In this document: positions 14,004-15,964 of the stretch, one piece after another
Layout: each line of letters starts with the position of its first letter
Position numbering within the stretch: the stretch's first letter is position 1
Source of the DNA: Spirochaetaceae bacterium UBA4077
GTDB taxonomy: Bacteria > Spirochaetota > Spirochaetia > Treponematales > Rectinemataceae
Assembly (NCBI GenBank): GCA_002383375.1
Contig: DFYR01000002.1
Span: 1 to 15,964, forward strand
Length of the DNA: 15,964 nt
Direction: 5' to 3'
Made by a program: the position numbers and the translations under genes
The notes under the pieces: model-generated
Seen by the model: only the letters and a program-made list of their open reading frames with translations
What the model was told of the DNA's origin: nothing
The model's database searches: none

Positions 14004-15578
14004 TTACAGCAGTGATAGTAGGCTCTGGGAAAATCCGATAAAAAAGCCGAGGATTCCGCCAAGAATCGTAATCCAATTCAGTTCGCGGTTTACAACCTTA
14101 AGCACAATACGTTCGGCCTCGGCCATATCCAGGCTGTCGATCTTGCTCACCACCATCTGCCTGATATCCAGGGCATCTACAAGCCGTTCAGCATGGGCCG
14201 ATATCCCCGACACGGCCGCTTTGGCAATCTGCGAAGCCAAAGCCCGTTTTTCTATTTCGCCCAGGTGAAGAATTTCTCCAAGATTCCTGCCCTCCACGTG
14301 TTGGGCATAGGCATCCAGGAATGCAGCCAGAGTCTTGGAGAACAGGCTGCTTGCAGTCCTGGCAGAGTTGTTTTTTTCAGATCCTGTCTGTTCCCCTTCA
14401 CTGTCGAGAATTAACGCGGCAAAACTCGCGTTTATTGCTGGCGACAGCCCGGGGAAAAGCTCCCCAAGCGACAGATTGGCTATGGAATCATAGCCTTTTG
14501 CCAGCCTTGCGGCGAAATTCTCACTCTCATTGCCCAGCCCGTCCATGAGAATTTGCAAGGCTTGCCCGATGTCTCCGATAGCAGAGACTTCTTCTACAGC
14601 AAGGCCGTCCTGGGTTAGTCTCGGATTGAGCACATAGCGGTGCACCGATTGGACCAAGTTATCTGCTGTCTTCTCGTCCTTTAAAAGCCTTACAAGGGCT
14701 TGGGTGATATCGTGAACCGTTTCGGGCATGGATTCGGTAAGGGTACGCTCGTAATTGGCGGCGCTGACGATCAGGCGCTGAACTGGGCCTAGGCGCCCAA
14801 TCGCTTTTCTAAGTATGGACACTCCCAGTCCGTTGAGCTGGGCCTTGAGTTCCTGACTGGCAAGCACCGCTTCCAGCACCGGTAAAAGCCGGGCATACAG
14901 GGCTTTCGTCCCATAATCCAGCAGCTTCGCTCTCAGCTCCAGCGAGAGTAGCCCTGCGGCGGCGCTTCCAGCCCTTCCTCCGGCAGCGGTAATTTTAAAG
15001 ATCTGCTCCTGCCGCTCCTTCTCGCCCAGGGAGAGGGCGAGGCGGGATACAAGGGATTCAAGGGTTTGAGGGCTCAGGATTGTCCGGACCGGGAGGGTTT
15101 CGATATCGCAGACGGCCGAGGAGAGCGCCGAAGCAAAGGCTTTCTTAACCTCACTGGAGTGCAGGGAAGTCTTCAGCGATTCCAGAATCAGGCTTTCGGT
15201 CTGGGAAAAGCCGGCACCATCCTGGGATGTGCCGATCTTCAGGGACAGGCTGTGCAGAAATGCCGAAGCGTCCTTCCGGAGGGTCTGGTCAACTATTACA
15301 TAGACGGCTTCTTCGATCTTGCCTTTCAGGGCGGGATCTTGGAGTCTGTCGCGGAACACCTTGCCGGTGAGCAGTTCCTTGGAGACGGTTTCGCCCACCG
15401 AGTCGCTGAGCCTTCGCCGCTCCCGGGGAAGAATACCCGGCGTGAAGGGCAGCCTGAAACGGCCTATATAGATGGGATTCAAGGGACGGAAGAGCATTTT
15501 TATGGCGAGCCAGTTGGTAAAATACCCGATAATTGCGCCGATGATGGGCGGAATGAGCCAGATTTTTACGAATTCCAT
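14004..15578 (-). CDS. DUF445 family membrane protein
   Basis: The N-terminus carries the DUF445 signature: a membrane segment with PPIIGAIIGYFTNWLAIKMLF (10-30), then LPFTPGILPRERRRLSDSVG (43-62). A long helical region fills about residues 65-490. The C-terminus has the matching signature MAEAERIVLKVVNRELNWI followed by a second membrane segment ITILGGILGFFIGFSQSLL. The protein is thus anchored at both ends with a large helical domain between. The family's molecular function is not established. 524 residues is somewhat longer than many members. The ATG at 15576-15578 has AGGAAACCC before it. It follows the SH3-like lipoprotein gene by 18 bases in the same direction, so the two are probably co-transcribed. 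Confidence 0.9.
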   Translation of the reverse strand: MEFVKIWLIPPIIGAIIGYFTNWLAIKMLFRPLNPIYIGRFRLPFTPGILPRERRRLSDSVGETVSKELLTGKVFRDRLQDPALKGKIEEAVYVIVDQTLRKDASAFLHSLSLKIGTSQDGAGFSQTESLILESLKTSLHSSEVKKAFASALSSAVCDIETLPVRTILSPQTLESLVSRLALSLGEKERQEQIFKITAAGGRAGSAAAGLLSLELRAKLLDYGTKALYARLLPVLEAVLASQELKAQLNGLGVSILRKAIGRLGPVQRLIVSAANYERTLTESMPETVHDITQALVRLLKDEKTADNLVQSVHRYVLNPRLTQDGLAVEEVSAIGDIGQALQILMDGLGNESENFAARLAKGYDSIANLSLGELFPGLSPAINASFAALILDSEGEQTGSEKNNSARTASSLFSKTLAAFLDAYAQHVEGRNLGEILHLGEIEKRALASQIAKAAVSGISAHAERLVDALDIRQMVVSKIDSLDMAEAERIVLKVVNRELNWITILGGILGFFIGFSQSLLSLL

Positions 15579-15596
15579 GGGTTTCCTGCTGTCATT

Positions 15597-15964
15597 TCAG
15601 GTACCGATCGCTTGTTCGGCTGCTTTTTTTGCCTGGGCTTCGGTGTCGAAGATGGTCAGTTCGTCCTGGTGAAGCCAGCCTTCGGTGTTTTCGTCTGAAA
15701 ATTTGTACCAAAGTCCTCCGGCTTCCACACCCTTGGGATCGATGGAGCGGGCTGTGCACCGAAAAACAGACCTTCCCCGCACAAGACCCGCATCCTCCGA
15801 TGTGGCGTCGGGAGCGGTTTTAAGTCTAGCATAGGCTGTTTTCACCACTGCCCAGCCCAGGTCGGAAACTGACTGGGGGTCCTGGGGTAGTTTCATTCCC
15901 TTGTTATAGCCTTTGGAACATGATGCGGCCAAAAGTGCCAGGCAGCATAAAAATAGCGCCGCGG
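15597..15964 (-). CDS. SH3-like domain lipoprotein, 5' end beyond the window
   Basis: The open frame continues upstream of the first in-frame start (TTG at 15932) to the window edge. There it reads LFLCCLALLAASC, a lipoprotein signal peptide with lipobox LAASC. The real start codon is therefore outside the window and only a few residues are missing. After the lipidated Cys and a short linker, residues with RSVFRCTARSIDPKG and GLWYKFSDENTEGWLHQDELTIF resemble a bacterial SH3-like (SH3b) domain, typical of envelope proteins that bind peptidoglycan or other surface ligands. It ends in a short Ala/Lys-rich helix. The stop is 18 bases before the DUF445 start. Confidence 0.8.
   Translation of the reverse strand, partial: AALFLCCLALLAASCSKGYNKGMKLPQDPQSVSDLGWAVVKTAYARLKTAPDATSEDAGLVRGRSVFRCTARSIDPKGVEAGGLWYKFSDENTEGWLHQDELTIFDTEAQAKKAAEQAIGT

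Noticed and set aside
15066..15698. 210-residue open frame on the plus strand antisense to the DUF445 and SH3-like genes
   Set aside because: Both opposing genes show clear family signatures or domains, and this frame has none. It spans two genes of the opposite strand.
1..15964. Mobile elements, phage genes, CRISPR arrays, tRNA or rRNA genes
   Set aside because: I found no transposase or integrase motif, no regularly spaced repeats, no tRNA-like cloverleaf with CCA end and no conserved rRNA stretch. The window reads as ordinary chromosomal DNA.

Overview
The window looks like chromosomal DNA from a spirochaete, most likely of the Treponema/Spirochaeta group. It is moderately GC-rich and densely coded. 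The evidence is: a glyceraldehyde-3-phosphate dehydrogenase N-terminus of the type shared by spirochaetes and trypanosomatids; a small outer-membrane beta-barrel resembling the treponemal TP0733 family; several lipoproteins with relaxed, spirochaete-like lipoboxes; and a RarA ATPase carrying the long C-terminal extension known from some spirochaetes and cyanobacteria. I see no mobile element, CRISPR array, rRNA or tRNA gene, and no gene-free stretch longer than about 170 bases.

Layout, left to right. The left edge holds the start of gapA (minus strand), divergent from a class A penicillin-binding protein (PBP1A type, plus strand). Their two promoters overlap around a 22-base near-perfect dyad. 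The PBP gene runs tail to tail into an FtsB/DivIC-like division protein (minus). Next, reading outward from a strong extended -10 promoter, is an acidic unknown protein (plus). It runs tail to tail into a two-gene minus-strand unit: a degenerate nucleotidyltransferase-like protein followed by a lipoprotein with an HELSH zinc-metallopeptidase motif. Divergent from that unit is a small protein that may be a decayed 2H phosphoesterase. Then comes a plus-strand operon: outer-membrane barrel, lipoprotein with propeller-like repeats, and the RarA fusion. RarA ends on the stop codon of a minus-strand HAD-family protein whose catalytic aspartates are all replaced. FolC (plus) diverges from the HAD gene. 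The right end is a minus-strand pair: an SH3-like lipoprotein that continues past the window edge, followed by a DUF445 membrane protein.

Functionally the window is mostly cell envelope and division: peptidoglycan polymerisation and crosslinking (PBP1A), divisome assembly (FtsB-like), surface lipoproteins, an outer-membrane barrel and the DUF445 membrane protein. Single housekeeping genes for glycolysis (gapA), folate polyglutamylation (folC) and replication-fork maintenance (rarA) are interspersed.

The most unusual points are: a HAD protein that looks like a pseudoenzyme; two further proteins that resemble enzyme folds but lack the expected catalytic motifs; a RarA fused to a Rossmann/methyltransferase-like domain without a proper SAM motif, with a hairpin-forming repeat exactly in the linker; a predicted surface metallopeptidase of unknown family; and three convergent gene pairs whose coding regions overlap at their stop codons with no terminator between them.
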